Shown here: positions 30,500 through 42,518 of the stretch, in pieces
Layout of the letters: every line of letters starts with the position of its first letter
Position numbering within the stretch: position 1 is the stretch's first letter
Assembly: GCF_019320115.1 (NCBI RefSeq)
Contig: NC_089588.1
Span: 114,278,107-114,342,106 of the forward strand
Direction of reading: 5' to 3'
Source: Miscanthus floridulus
Lineage: Eukaryota; Streptophyta; Magnoliopsida; Poales; Poaceae
Length of the DNA stretch: 64,000 nt
The notes under the pieces: model-generated
Seen by the model: the letters and a program-made list of their open reading frames with translations, nothing else
Databases searched by the model: none
What the model was told of the DNA's origin: nothing
Program-made: the position numbers and the translations under genes

Positions 30500-33310
30500 A
30501 GGGTTCTGAAAACTAGTTTGTAGGCGTTGAAATTTAAAAATCACAAATCTGAACCGTCCAAACTTTCTCAAATGGAAAGTTGACCAAAACAACAATTGTA
30601 GATATTGATTCTTTTAACAAACTTGGTATTCAAAACTTTTCAATTTGAAGTCATTTAGAGTTCATAATACTAGAGTCAAAGTGTTGTTTTTTTATTTGAC
30701 TAAATTTGACTTGGTCAAACTTGCTCAAATGAGACACTACATGACCTCAGATGAAAAAACTCTGAATACCAAGTTTGATCATCTCAGCAAGATCTACAAT
30801 TGTTACATAGCTCATTTTCCCATTTGAGAAAGTTTTATTAAACACTAGTCACAAATTCTTGAATCTCATATAGACTTTCTGAAACTATGTCACACACTTA
30901 TGAAATTTGAACTACATTTTGTTCAAACTTTCTCAAATGAAAAAATGGACTATATAAGTATCGTAGATCTTGATGAGCTGAACAAACTTGGTATTCAAAA
31001 CTTTTCAATTTGAGATAACCTAGGGTTCCGAAAACTAGTTTGTAGGTGTTGAAATTTAAAAATCACAAATCTGAACCGTCCAAACTTTCTCAAATGGAAA
31101 GTTGACCAAAACAACAATTATAGATATTGATTCTTTTAACAAACTTGGTATTCAAAACTTTTCAATTTGAAGTCATTTAGAGTTTATAATACTAGAGTCA
31201 AAGTGTTGTTTTTTCATTTGACCAATTTTGACTTGGTCAAACTTGCTCAAATCAGACACTACATGACCTCAGATGAAAAAACTCTGAATACCAAGTTTGA
31301 TCATCTCAGCAAGATCTACAATTGTTACATAGCTCATTTTCTCATTTGAGAAAGTTTTATCAAACACTAGTCACAAATTCTTGAATCTCATATAGACTTT
31401 CTGAAACTATGTCACACACTTGTGAAATTTGAACTACATTTTGTTCAGACTTTCTCAAATGAAAAAATGGACTATATAAGTATCGTAGATCTTGATGAGC
31501 TGAACAAACTTGGTATTCAAAACTTTTCAATTTGAGATAACCTAGGGTTCCGAAAACTAGTTTGTAGGCGTTGAAATTTAAAAATCACAAATTTGAACCG
31601 TCCAAACTTTCTCAAATGGAAAGTTGACCAAAACAACAATTGTAGATATTGATTCTTTTAACAAACTTGGTATTCAAAACTTTTCAATTTGAAGTCATTT
31701 AGAGTTCATAATTCTAGAGTCAAAGTGTTGTTTTTTTTATTTGACCAAATTTAACTTGGTCAAACTTGCTCAAATGAGACACTACATGACCTCAGATGAA
31801 AAAACTCTAAATACCAAGTTTGATCATCTCAGCAAGATCTACAATTGTTACATAGCTCATTTTCCCATTTGAGAAAGTTTTATCAAACACTAGTCACAAA
31901 TTCTTGAATCTCATAAAGACTTTATGAAACTATGTCACACACTTGTGAAATTTGAACTACATTTTGTTCAAACTTTCTCAAATGAAAAAATGAACTATAT
32001 AAGTATCGTAGATCTTGATGAGCTGAACAAACTTGGTATTCAAAACTTTTCAATTTGAGATAACCTAAGGTTCCGAAAACTAGTTTGTAGGCGTTGAAAT
32101 TTAAAAATCACAAATCTGAATCGTCCAAACTTTCTCAAATGGAAAGTTGACCAAAACAACAATTGTAGATATTGATTCTTTTAACAAACTTGATATTCAA
32201 AACTTTTCAATTTGAAGTCATTTAGAGTTCATAATACTAGAGTCAAAGTGTTGTTTTTTCATTTGACCAAATTTGACTTGGTCAAACTTGCTCAAATGAG
32301 ACACTACATGACCTCAGATGAAAAAACTCTGAATACCAAGTTTGATCATCTCAGCAAGATATACAATTGTTACATAGCTCATTTTCCCATTTGAGAAAGT
32401 TTTATCAAACACTAGTCACAAATTCTTGAATCTCATATAGACTTTCTGAAACTATGTCACACACTTGTGAAATTTGAACTACATTTTATTTAAACTTTCT
32501 CAAATAAAAAATGGACTATATAAGTATGGTATATATTGATGAGCTAAACCAACTTGGTATTCAAAAATTTCAATTTGAGATAACCTAGGGTTCCGAAAAC
32601 TAGTTTGTAGGCGTTGAAATTTAAAAATCACAAATCTGAACCATCTAAACTTTCTCAAATGGAAAGTTGACCAAAATAACAATTGTAGATATTGATTCTT
32701 TTAACAAACTTGGTATTCAAAACTTTTCAATTTGAAGTCATTTAGAGTTCATAATACTAGAGTCAAAGTGTTGTTTTTTCATTTGACCAAATTTGACTTA
32801 GTCAAACTTGCTCAAATGAGACACTACATGACCTCAGATGAAAAAACTCTGAATACCAAGTTTGATCATCTCAACAAGATCTACAATTGTTACATAGCTC
32901 ATTTTCCCATTTGAGAAAGTTTTATCAAACACTAGTCACAATTCTTGAATCTCATATAGACTTTCTAAAACTATGTCACACACTTGTGAAATTTGAACTA
33001 TATTTTGTTCAAACTTTCTCAAATAAAAAATGGACTATATAAGTATGGTATATCTTGATGAGCTGAACAAACTTGGTATTCAAAAATTTCAATTTGAGAT
33101 AACCTAGGGTTCCGAAAACTAGTTTGTAGGCGTTGAAATTTAAAAATCACAAATCTGAACCGTCTAAACTTTCTCAAATGGAAAGTTGACCAAAACAACA
33201 ATTGTAGATATTGATTCTTTTAACAAACTTGGTATTCAAAACTTTTTAATTTGAAGTCGTTTAGAGTTCATAATACTAGAGTCAAAGTGCTATATTTTTA
33301 TTTGACCAAA
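30500..33310. repeat. 522-bp tandem array, about 5.4 copies
   Basis: The phrase AGGGTTCCGAAAACTAGTTT recurs at about 30500, 31022, 31544, 32066, 32587 and 33106, giving periods of 519-522 bp. Copies are very similar. Each monomer is itself composite: a block with ACTTTCTCAAATG and AACAAACTTGGTATTCA appears twice in direct orientation and once inverted. A 60-codon open frame (MKSFRV... to AHFPI) recurs in four copies, but it is probably a by-product of the repeat. Confidence 0.9.
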
Positions 33311-33425
33311 TGCATTTGTAGGGACGGCTAGATCAGGAACCGCCCCTACAAATGGATTTGTAGGAGCGGCTAGATCAGGAACCGACCTACAAATAGGACG
33401 GAGTAAAAAGAGGAGAACCGACGCA
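33311..33425. repeat. Internal subterminal-type repeats of CACTA-E
   Basis: Four TTTGTAGGGACGGCTAG / CCGCCCCTACAAAT words lie here, far from either end. A further AGCCGCCCCTACA lies at about 37075-37087. The two groups bracket the segment that carries the GC-rich repeat and the PPR fragment. Confidence 0.7.
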
Positions 33426-33870
33426 TGGGTGTCAGTCTGGGCGCTGTCTTCTTCACCGACGCCGTCAGGCTGCCCGCGCGCCTAGGGTTTCCGCCACCAG
33501 TCCCGTGCCCGCCCCCGCGACCCCGCCCGCCCCCGGCGCCCGGCGCTCGGTGTCCCGCACCCGTCCCCCGGCGCTCGGCATACCGCGCCCGGCCCCCAGT
33601 GCCCGCCCCCGCGCGCCGACCCCCGGCGTCCCACGCTCGGCCCTCGGTGCCCTCCCCCGCACGCCGGCCGACCCCCGACGTCCCGCGCCCGGCCCCTGGC
33701 GCGCGCCCTCGCACGCCGACACCCGCACCCGGTCCTCAGCACCCGCCCCCGCGTGCCGACCCCCGGCGTCCCATGCCCGGCCCCCGACGCCCTTCCCCAC
33801 GCGCCGACCCCCAGCGTCCTCCCGCGCCTGGCCCCCGGCGCCCGCCCCCGCACGCCGACGACTCGTTTTT
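33426..33870. repeat. GC-rich minisatellite
   Basis: Imperfect repeats of CCCGCGCGCCGACCCCCGGCG type, about 30-45 bp each, with all frames open and coding Pro/Arg/Ala or Gly/Arg runs. No start context or domain, so I do not call a gene. Confidence 0.6.
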
Positions 33871-34808
33871 AGGTATGCCATTGTTTTCCTTATGAGCTTT
33901 TCTGTCTTTGTCACTAGATGTGTAGGTTCTTGGCTAGAAACGGATAATGATCTTGTCAGGTCATCTGCCCTGCCAAGATCTGGTTTTCTTATTCGTAAAT
34001 ACATATGTTGCTGCATTTGTGTAAAAAGGAGATGCTTATTCACAAACTATATGATTTGATTTAGCTGCATTTGTACTTCTTTACTTAAAGTTGTATTTGA
34101 TCTGCTGTCTGTCTTAAATTCAGAACTCTTTTATCCCTATCTGTGCTACATATGTATGAATTTGATTTTATCGCATTATGATTGCATTTTGCCAAATCGA
34201 ATCGGTGTAGTGATTGATGTGCATTTTACTCCCCCAGCAGCTTAAGTATTCCAAACTCTCTCCAGTACACGAAAGTGGACTATTACTTACTGAACAATCA
34301 ATAAGCTTGTTCGACCTAATCAAAGAACCAATAGCATTTTTAATCAAACCAACATTTTTTTGATGATGTGAAAGGAATGGGGAATTGCATCTCCCCTTGT
34401 GCCAATTTTACTCAGTTCCCTGTATACAGGCCACAATCAGTACAAATGGTGGAAAGAACAATAACTGCCTTATCTATCAGATTATATAATAGAACAATAG
34501 AACAAGATATGGCCAGCTTTTTTGTTTGTTTTTTGTTTTTTTTGTTTTTTGCTAGTATATTTTCTAGTCAGTCCACATAATGGCAAAAATGCAGACATGG
34601 TCATGACTTGCTATCATGCCAACAGACGTCAGTTCCATGCATCCTAAGATTAACAAGAATATGCTTACATGGCATGTCCATGTAGAAAATTTTGAGTTTC
34701 TGCCTCAGTGTCATATGTAGTATCACTATCTCTGCTGGAGGAATCTATCAAATTTACACAAAAGGTCAAAGCTTCATTATGGTATTGACATCTTCAACAA
34801 AAAACAGA
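33871..34808. other. AT-rich DNA between minisatellite and PPR fragment
   Basis: No gene. Possibly intron and 3' UTR captured together with the PPR fragment. A GTTTTTTGTTTTTT tract lies near 34520. Confidence 0.3.
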
Positions 34809-36422
34809 TTAATCACCAACGACTCCAACAAAGTAATCTTGCTCAGATGTGCTCCCCTCTTCATCAACCTCAGCAAACAGTGCTAATGAAACCTCATACC
34901 CAGAGAGTTTCATCTCACCAATCAAATTATTTAACATCTCATACACCTCCCTTGATCTGGGATGGACCTTATTGCCAACAAGGAAACCATGCATCTCGGA
35001 TTGCACCTCAATCCAGCTACAACCAGGTTCCTTTTTCAGCCATCCTTGCCTCATTAGCCTTCTAGTCCTTGAAACATCAACCCATTTCCCTGATTCAGCG
35101 TATACATTAGAGAGAAGAATGTAAACTGATGAATCATCTGGATCTAGCCGTAGAACATTGTTAGTAGCAGTTTCAGCCACTTCAACATCTTGACGAATCT
35201 TGCAAATGCTTAGCAGAGTCTTCCATATGACAGCATCTGCTTCAAGAGGCATGCTTCTGATAAATTTTAGGGCTTCCTGTGGGCCCTTTGAGCATCCTAG
35301 TATATCCACCATGCAAGCAAAATGTTCCAGTTGAGGTTCCAATTTGTAGTGGCTAGTCATCAGATGGAAATACCGGAATCCATCATCTAGCAGACCAACA
35401 TGGCTGCATGCCCGCAGAACTGCAACAAAAGTTGCATGGTTTGGCACAACATTTGCTTTCTGCAGCCTCTCAAACATCTCTAGGGCTTCAAATCCCTGGC
35501 CATGGAGTGCATAGCCACATATCATAGCGTTTCATGATACAAAATCCAGTTTCTGCGCCTTCTCGAACATTAGCAGTGAGTCTGGCACGTTCCCACACTT
35601 GGCATACATGTCTACAAGAGTGCTAGAGATATATGCATCTCCAAGCATTTCCTGTTTGATAATCTAACCATGGATCTGTTTCCCTAACTCAATGGTAGCC
35701 AGATTAGCACAAGTATCAAGAACAGTGGCATAAGTAAAATGGTCAGGCTTTACACCCATATCTAGCATCTCCGAGAAGAATTTTTGTGCTTCTTCACTCT
35801 GTTTGTTGAGTGAAAAACCTGATATGATAGAGTTCCATGAAACAAGTTCTTGCCCCCCAATTCTGTCATGAAGTTTCTGAGCCTCTGTGATCATGCCACA
35901 TTTGCAGTACATGTCAACAACAGTGCTTGAAACAAAAGCATCTAAACCAAGTCCAGACTTGATAGCTTTGCCATGAACCACCAACCCATATTCCAAAGAT
36001 TGTAGACCTGCACAAGCCTTAAGAACACTACCGTACGTGAAATCATCAGGTTCCATACCAGAGCGCAGCATTTCATTTAGATGAGCTTTAGTATCCTCAT
36101 AACACTCATTTTGCTCGAGAGCTGCAATAATAGCGTTCCAAGACACCGAATCTCTTTGCTCCATCTCCTGGAATACAAGGTACGCTTCTACTAATGCTTT
36201 GCACTTCCCATATAGATCCAGAATTGCATTTCTGACACCAACATCCACATCAAAACCTGATTTAATCGCTAAGCAATGGACTTGTAACCCTTGAAAGTAG
36301 CCCTTAACCTCAGCACAAGCACTAAAAACACCTGATAAGCTAACTACATCAAAACCAATACCAGACTTAAGGCCGGCCGGTGCTGGCACACTAACTAACA
36401 TTGATAACTGAAAAGACTGCAT
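34809..36422 (-). pseudogene. Captured PPR gene fragment (PLS class with E motifs)
   Basis: On the minus strand from 36422, pentatricopeptide repeats run in register (VSWNAIIAAL, PDDFTYGSVLKACAGL, VDMYCKCGMITEAQ, ELVSWNSIISGFS, PDHFTYATVLDTCANLATIE), then after two stops continue (MICGYALHGQGFEALEMF, PNHATFVAVLRACSHVGLLD) and end with E-type motifs (LLSNVYAESGKW, KEPGCSWIEV). Such proteins act in organelle RNA editing or processing. The N-terminal organelle signal and first repeats are missing. A TAG follows the QIHG motif (near 35668) and a TGA replaces the Trp expected before NAMICGY (near 35531). It lies inside CACTA-E in the opposite orientation to the transposase genes. Confidence 0.85.
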
Positions 36423-37306
36423 CTTCTTTTCTTCCTGTTGTTGACTCCTCAGATAGCCTCCATCTCTTCTGCTGACTCCTCAGATGGCATTGCTACACAT
36501 TCTTTTTCTTCTTTTATATAGTTTATTGTGACTGTTCTCTATATAAGTGCATGTTCTGAGTTTAGCACATTTACCTACTACTTCTGATGGCAGTATATTT
36601 CTATTCTCTATATAAGTGCATGTTCTTGCTTATCTACACCTTGTTATTTATAGACTTACACAGTATATTTCTGTTCTTGCTTACCTTTTTTAGATAACAG
36701 GTTCCCTACTACTATGTTTCTGTTCTTGCTTACCTTTTTTATAGACTTACACAGTATATTTCTGTTCTTGCTTACTTCTGATGGCAGTATGGCAGCTGTT
36801 GCTTTTTTGGAAGTAGTAGCTGCTGTTTTTTACCAAATCTCCCCTCTCCTCTATTTTTGCCATATTTTCTATCCTCTATGTTTGGGAAGCAATAGCTGCT
36901 TGTTTTTACACCTTTTCCTCTCTGTGTTTGTTAAGCAGCTGTTGCTTTTTTTATCAAATCTTCCCTCTCCTCTCCCCTCCTTTGTTTTGCTGATGATGAA
37001 ATTGTCTAAGTCCATACATTATATGGAATATGAGCTGATGATCAAGAACTTGAGAGGAACTTGGCATCATTAGCAGCCGCCCCTACATTACCTTCTCCTC
37101 TCTTCTCTGTTATGATGCCTTGATGCTCCAAGTTCAAGATCAGATGATGATTGACATGTTTCTGAGCCTCTACCACTGCTACTTCTCGTTTTTTTATATT
37201 GTTGTTTTATAGGACTACTTTGGTTTATAGACCTTTTTGATTTCTTATACCTTCTCGTGTACCTAAAGCACACTTTCTTGCATCTTTTAGAACAAAGCGC
37301 GAAATA
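36423..37306. other. T-rich repeated DNA after the PPR fragment
   Basis: Phrases such as TTCTGTTCTTGCTTACC, ACTTACACAGTATATTTCTG and TATATAAGTGCATGTTCT are repeated two to four times between 36530 and 36790. An AGCCGCCCCTACA word lies at about 37075. Bases 37090-37306 lead into the next gene and may be its 5' UTR and intron. Confidence 0.4.
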
Positions 37307-40300
37307 ATGTCGCGGACAACAGACCGTGCAGCTCGATGCCCCGAGCATGATGAGCAGCCAACCCTTAAGGAGCAAGCACTAGAGGACCAGCTTACTCAGG
37401 AACAGTTCGATAACGAGGTAGAAAAGGATCTAGAAGTGATGCTTACTCAGGAGAAGTATGACAAGGAGGAAGGCCCCGAAGGAGAGGCTGCTGAAGGCGA
37501 AGAAGAAGAGGATGATGAGTTAGAAGAGGGATATGAAAGTCCCGAGGATCCTTTCCCACCTAAAGCAAGAAGGAGGCCAACGAAGGAAGATTTGGACAAG
37601 GATTTTGACCCGAACGAGGAGGTAGGGAAGAAGCCTTAGCTTGTAAATTTTGCTAAAGCTTTGGCCGTGTTACCTCTGCTAACACTTTGACCTGTCCTAT
37701 ATACAGGTCCCTCCTAAAACTTAGAAAATACGACGTCGACGTCCGTGACATCTCGCTGGACATGACGGAGTAGAGGAAAGAAGAGCAGAGGCAACAACCA
37801 CAGAGACGGATCACGATGCCTCTGCTCCACAAACTCAAGACACAACCATGACTACCAAGCCTAAGAGGAAACGAGGGGATAGAAAAGGAAATCTATATCC
37901 AGATAAGGCTTGCTTTGTGATAACGGAGGTTGGGCCAGCAGGGGAGATCCTTGAGCCGAAGGAATTAAGAGGACGATTCCGTAATGCGATCGGGGCCCTA
38001 GTAAGAGATAAATTGAACCCAGTAATCCCTAACTAGAAAGAGGTACCAGAGAACATAAAGAATGCACTATGGGATAGGCAGCTGAAGGTCAATTTTAGAT
38101 TTCTAGAGGGTAAGCATGAATTGGTAAAAAAAATGCTATCAAGATGATGGGAGAGTCATTTCAACGTTGGAGGTCGGAGCTTAACACGAAGTATATCCAA
38201 AAGGGGTTAACTCCCTTCAACGAGTTCGGCAAAATAACTCCTAGTCAATGGGAGGAGCTCATGGCTCAGAAGACTTCAGCGGAGGCATTGGAGCTCAGTG
38301 CTCGTAACACCGAGCTAGCGAAGAGGAACAAACACCACCATCATCTAGGCCCCGGTGGCTACTATGCCAAGGAAGAGCAGTTTAGGAAGATGGATGAAGA
38401 GGCCGCAGCTGCTGGGAATATCGATGTGACGAAGTTGAAGGTACGCTCAAGGAACTGGATATATGCGAGCAGTACAGAACCATCCGACAGTAATCTTAAG
38501 TTTGATAAGCCGAAGACCCAAGAGGCGGTATCAAGGATACTGAAATATGCTGAAGATAAAGAGACGGGCTCATTCAATCCTTCTAGAGAGAGGGACGAGC
38601 TTAGCCTTAGCTTGGGAAACAAGAAGCACACAGGCCGCACTAGGGGGCTAGGGAAAAGGATGACCTGGAAGCAAGGATTCGAAGAGGATAGGCACATGTA
38701 TAAGAAACATGGCCGAGACCGAGAGACTAGTCTTGAGCTCTAAGTGAAGGCTCTAGTTGCGAAGGCGCTGGAGAAGCAAGGAATGTCTACGGAGCCACGT
38801 ATATTAGTGACTGCTTCTTCGCCGCCTCCCCCTCTCCCAAATTTGGAGCGAGTTGTTGAGGCCGGGGAGATATTTTCACCGTCTCGTGACCCCCACATTC
38901 CTGAGATGCCACATTCTTCCCCGTCTCCTATCGAGCATGTGCCTGATGAGATGCCACAACCTTCTCCAGCTCGTACCAGGCAAGTGCATCATGAGATGCC
39001 ATAGTCTTCTCAACAAGCACAACCGATACATGAACAACGAGTGCCTCCTAAAGAAGGTGATGCACAAGAAGATGAGGACGTGCCTGAATGGGAACTCCGA
39101 AAGAAGATTCCAATCCACATAAGGCCAGTTTATGTTCCGATCAAAGACGTCTCGTCGGTGTCCAAGTGGTATTCCCATAATCAGTTCAAGCCTGAAAACC
39201 AAGTTAAAAAAAGTCCCATCATAGGGTTCTGAGGAGGCCGTCAGTAGCAAACTTCACCAAATTGCAAAGCAGTATCCAAATGTTGATGCCATCGAATGGT
39301 CAAAGGATTGCCCAAAAAAATATGAAAGAGGCAAGCCCTTCCTACTAAACCGGAACATCCAGCGCCTACCACTTGGAATGAGAAGATTCCATGATTGGTA
39401 CTTGCGTGTTCTCCCAACGAGCATAGATATCATACAAGCATGCTTTCCCACCGGCACATTTGGAAGCCCAGTCGGGAAAATTGTCTTTGACTTCAATGAC
39501 ATGCACACATGCTTTTACCTAGGAGAAATGGAGATGAATCTAATTCGCACGTGGTGCCTGTAAGTCCTTGTCCTCCCGATATGATATGAATGTAATCTTT
39601 GAATTTTGTTGTAACTAACCCACGCCGTGATTTGTAGAATGCAAGTGCACATTGTCAAACAAATGCCAAGTGTGAAAGCCGGGTATGTAGACCCTCAAGC
39701 TATAGCCCAAACAAATTTTAATTACCCTAAACGGTGGACACTGGATGCCAAAGAGCTAGCAGCTGCAAAGACTCTTCGGGAGAAAGAGCGCATCCGTAGT
39801 ACGAAGCTAAGGGAAGAGTCCCTTAAGGTTGCGGCATACATTGCCTTGGCTTTCAAAAATCTCCAACACCACTCTACTATATGGCTACCATACAACTTCG
39901 AGTAAGCTCAACTCTATACTTAAAGCTTTGTTCGATATATTTCATTAAATCCATGCAGCAACCACTGGATTTGTATAGCCGTCGACGTCGGAAGGAGCAT
40001 GGCATGGGTCTTTGATTCATTAGATAAGGACACGGTGACATACAAAGACTTCATATCGATTCTCAAGACGTATACATATCGACAATCCTCATTAGCTTAT
40101 ATGTTTGTATACATACTTGTAACGTTCACTTTTGGATACTAACAAGTTGTATTTGCTAAAATAATTTGAACAGGGTATTTAGGTTCTATGTCACTAATCA
40201 TCATGGAAGGCATGATCCAGCAAGGAAGGAAAAGCTGGCTATAAAAACACTATGTGCGGTAAGTGTAACTTACTTCTTCAGTACTCCGTTACATGGCTGT

Positions 40301-40667
40301 CAAAAGCATTACTTAACATTTTCATATGCAAAACACGCAGTGCCCCAAGCAGAAGCCTGAGAGTGTACATTGTGGATACTATATATGTTCTATGATGGGT
40401 AACACCGGTGCCTACAGGAGGCACCCCTTAAGGGTAAGTTTGAACCTCTTCACCCATAGTATAAAAACTTCATAAATGGTATGAAATACTAAACTGAAAC
40501 TTGTTTTCTTGTAGTGGAGAGAAGAAAAAGGAATGAAAAGAGACCCATACAAGGATGACCAACTCTTAGAGCTCGTCGGCGACCTTTGCAACTTCACATT
40601 AGACCAGATTGTACACGTCAGAGGCGCCTACCATGACCGAGAGTCTGACTTAGGTACAAATCCTTAG
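37307..40667 (+). pseudogene. CACTA-E TNPA-like protein with Ulp1 (C48) protease, degenerate
   Basis: The N-terminus (MSRTTDRAARCPEHDE) is acidic, with a Glu/Asp-rich region. The Ptta/En/Spm transposase region follows, with GRFRNAIGALVRDKLNPVIPN, FQRWRSELNTKYI and the hallmark KHHHHLGPGGYY (38330-38365). A Pro/Ser-rich linker leads to a Ulp1-like protease encoded in several exons (39300-40667): a His in NHWICIAVD, an Asp in WVFDSLD, then Gln and Cys in CPKQKPESVHCGYYIC. The catalytic residues are all readable. In-frame stops at about 38034, 38741 and 39001 at expected Trp or Gln codons show decay. Exon borders (AG/GT) near 39628, 39905, 39960, 40173 and 40435 are plausible. Confidence 0.75.
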
Positions 40668-40814
40668 TACCAACATCTTCGTGAGACTGAAAGGCTAGCT
40701 CTAGGACGTTGATAACAATGTGTACGGATTTTGTATATTTAATGACGGATTGTATATATTCATGTGAATTGGACTTGTAACTGTAGTTTATAGAATACTC
40801 TTATGCCTGTAGTG

Positions 40815-40945
40815 GGGTGTTCGGCAATGCGAACGTTGGTCATGGGGCGTTCGGCAACGCGAACGTGGTTCGTAACGTTGGTCACGGGGCGTTCGGCAAC
40901 GCGAACGCTGTTCGGAACGTTGTTGTTGGACGTTCGGCAAAGTGA
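40815..40945. repeat. Tandem mini-palindromes (GTTCGGCAACGCGAAC)
   Basis: Three full units of CGTTCGGCAACGCGAACG (40818, 40847 and 40889, the first slightly altered) and a partial unit at 40929. Each is a small inverted repeat, CGTTCG ... CGAACG, and the spacers share GTTGGTCA-GGGG. Confidence 0.8.
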
Positions 40946-40984
40946 TTTTGAATTGAAAATTTGATTTTTTGCGGGAAAACGTAC

Positions 40985-41284
40985 TGTAGGGGCGGTTCTA
41001 GATTGAACCGCCCCTACAAATACCTGTTTGTAGGGGCGGCTGGTACTATAGCCGCCCCTACAAATCTATTTGTAGGGGCGACTGGTAATAAGAGCCGCCC
41101 CTAGAAATAAATTTATAGGGGTGGCTGGAAACACTAGCCGCCCCTACAAATCGATTTGTAGGGACGGCCTGAGAACCGCCCCTACAAATGCATGATTTGT
41201 AGAGACCCTTGCGTAGGGGCGGCTGGGCAAACCGCCCCTACAAATGGTCTACAACCGCCCCTAGAAATGTTTTTTGACGTAATG
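40985..41284. repeat. Right subterminal repeats of CACTA-E
   Basis: About ten GCCGCCCCTACAAAT / ATTTGTAGGGGCGGCT words in both orientations, ending in the right terminal inverted repeat. Confidence 0.85.
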
Positions 41285-41950
41285 CAGCGAGGGTACTTGT
41301 CTTGGAGGACCGGGAAGCTCGCGCGGTGGCGGAGCCTGTCGTCGTCTTCCTCCCACAGGCCACCCGGCGGGGTTAGGCCGGCCTGGTAGGCGAGTGTGGC
41401 AGCCAAGATTGCAAGCAGCAGCAGCACCTCGCGCTTCTTCTTCAGATTAGCATTTTTCTTAGCTTCATATCGCTTGTGATCTTCATCGCTGCTCCGGGCG
41501 GCAGGAGGCTTGCTGCTGGGTTCCAGCGTGCAGAAGGCGATGTGGATGACGACGTAGATGAGCACGCCGCCGGCAATGGCGAGCGTGTAGATGGAGGTGC
41601 TGGTGTCCCTGCTGCTTCCGGCGGCGTACGCGCCGATGAGGCCAAAGAAGTCCAGGATCAAGGCCGCCTCCAGCGCATGGCCTCTCACGAGCTTCGCGCT
41701 CTGCAGCATGACGATGGTGACCAGCGATGCCACGAAGGCCGCCGAGTTGAAGTAGAAGAAGACCTTGTACCGCCCGGGGTGTGTTGTCAGGAGGATTGGG
41801 TCTCCCACATTGTGACCCTCTCCGTTGGCTGCCCAGACGCCGCCAGGTGGATCTAGTCCTGCTGTGTAAGCCACGGTCGCAACAAGAGTGGCAAGCAACT
41901 GAATATATTCACGGGTCTTATCCAGGTCTTGGGTTTTGTCGGCGATCCAA
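41285..41950 (-). pseudogene. 5' part of exon 2 of PGG copy 2 (unit 3 and start of unit 4)
   Basis: The exon starts after AAACAG at 41951; its first base completes an AGT codon begun in exon 1, the same phase as copy 1. It encodes unit 3 (LDPPGGVW) and unit 4 through SFPVLQDKYPR, where CACTA-E interrupts it. Confidence 0.8.
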
Positions 41951-42518
41951 CTGTTTGTGATGTCACATAATGAACATATGCCATTAGCTTTTGTTATGTA
42001 TAGATTTATTTGATACTCCCACGCTCCATTTCAAATTATAAGACATCTTGGCATACAAGACCCTCTGTCCCTGAATAAATAGATTCCTAGAGTTGTCTTA
42101 AGTCAAAATGTTTAAACTTCGACCGAATTTCTAAAAAAAGACATTAAGATTTATGGTATCAAATTAGTATCATTAGATATATTATAGAATATATTTTTAT
42201 AACATGCCAATTTTACATCATAGATGTTATTACTTTTTTCTATAAAGCTAAGTTAAATTTAAAAAAGTTTAACCGGCACGAACAGGAGAAATTGATTTAT
42301 CTAGGAACGGAGGGAGTACATAGCTTTTGTTATATATTTAGATATACACTATATATATGTCCAGTAGCTAGGTACAAAAGCCAAAATGTCTTTATAATTT
42401 TGGAATAAGGAGAGTAATAAATAAATATATGATAATAAATGCATGCGTAAAGGAAAATGGAAGGCCAAAATTGAACTACTATGCAAGGCAGATGAACGAA
42501 TATGGAGTATTACTATAC
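41951..42518 (-). other. Intron of PGG copy 2
   Basis: Bounded on the minus strand by GTATAG and AAACAG. It holds a Stowaway MITE (42016-42316). Confidence 0.6.
42016..42316. mobile_element. Stowaway MITE, TSD TA
   Basis: Ends CTCCCACGCTCC and GGAACGGAGGGAG with TA on both sides, the standard Stowaway (Tc1/mariner) structure of grasses; 301 bp, AT-rich, non-coding. It lies in the intron of PGG copy 2 and is absent from copy 1. Confidence 0.85.

Larger units (their letters stand above)
25882..41284. mobile_element. CACTA-E: 15.4-kb CACTA element in PGG copy 2
   Basis: The ends are CACTACGTAGAAAACG (25882) and the inverted, slightly degenerate TTTTTTGACGTAATG (to 41284). Subterminal repeats GGGGCGGCTGG / GCCGCCCCTACAAAT fill 25920-26150 and 40985-41275. 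Cargo in order: a TNP2 transposase (plus strand), a 522-bp tandem array, a GC-rich minisatellite, a captured PPR gene fragment (minus strand), and a TNPA-like/Ulp1 gene (plus strand). Flanks join PGG coding sequence on both sides. A clean 3-bp duplication is not seen (AAC left, CAG right), so small changes have occurred at the junction. Confidence 0.85.

Noticed and set aside
30645..32914. Recurring 60-codon ORF (MKSFRV...) in the tandem array as a gene family
   Set aside because: It is repeated only because the 522-bp unit is; one copy is frameshifted and there is no domain or codon bias.
33425..34059. Long GC-rich ORFs on both strands of the minisatellite
   Set aside because: All frames are open owing to base composition; products are Pro/Arg or Gly/Arg runs.
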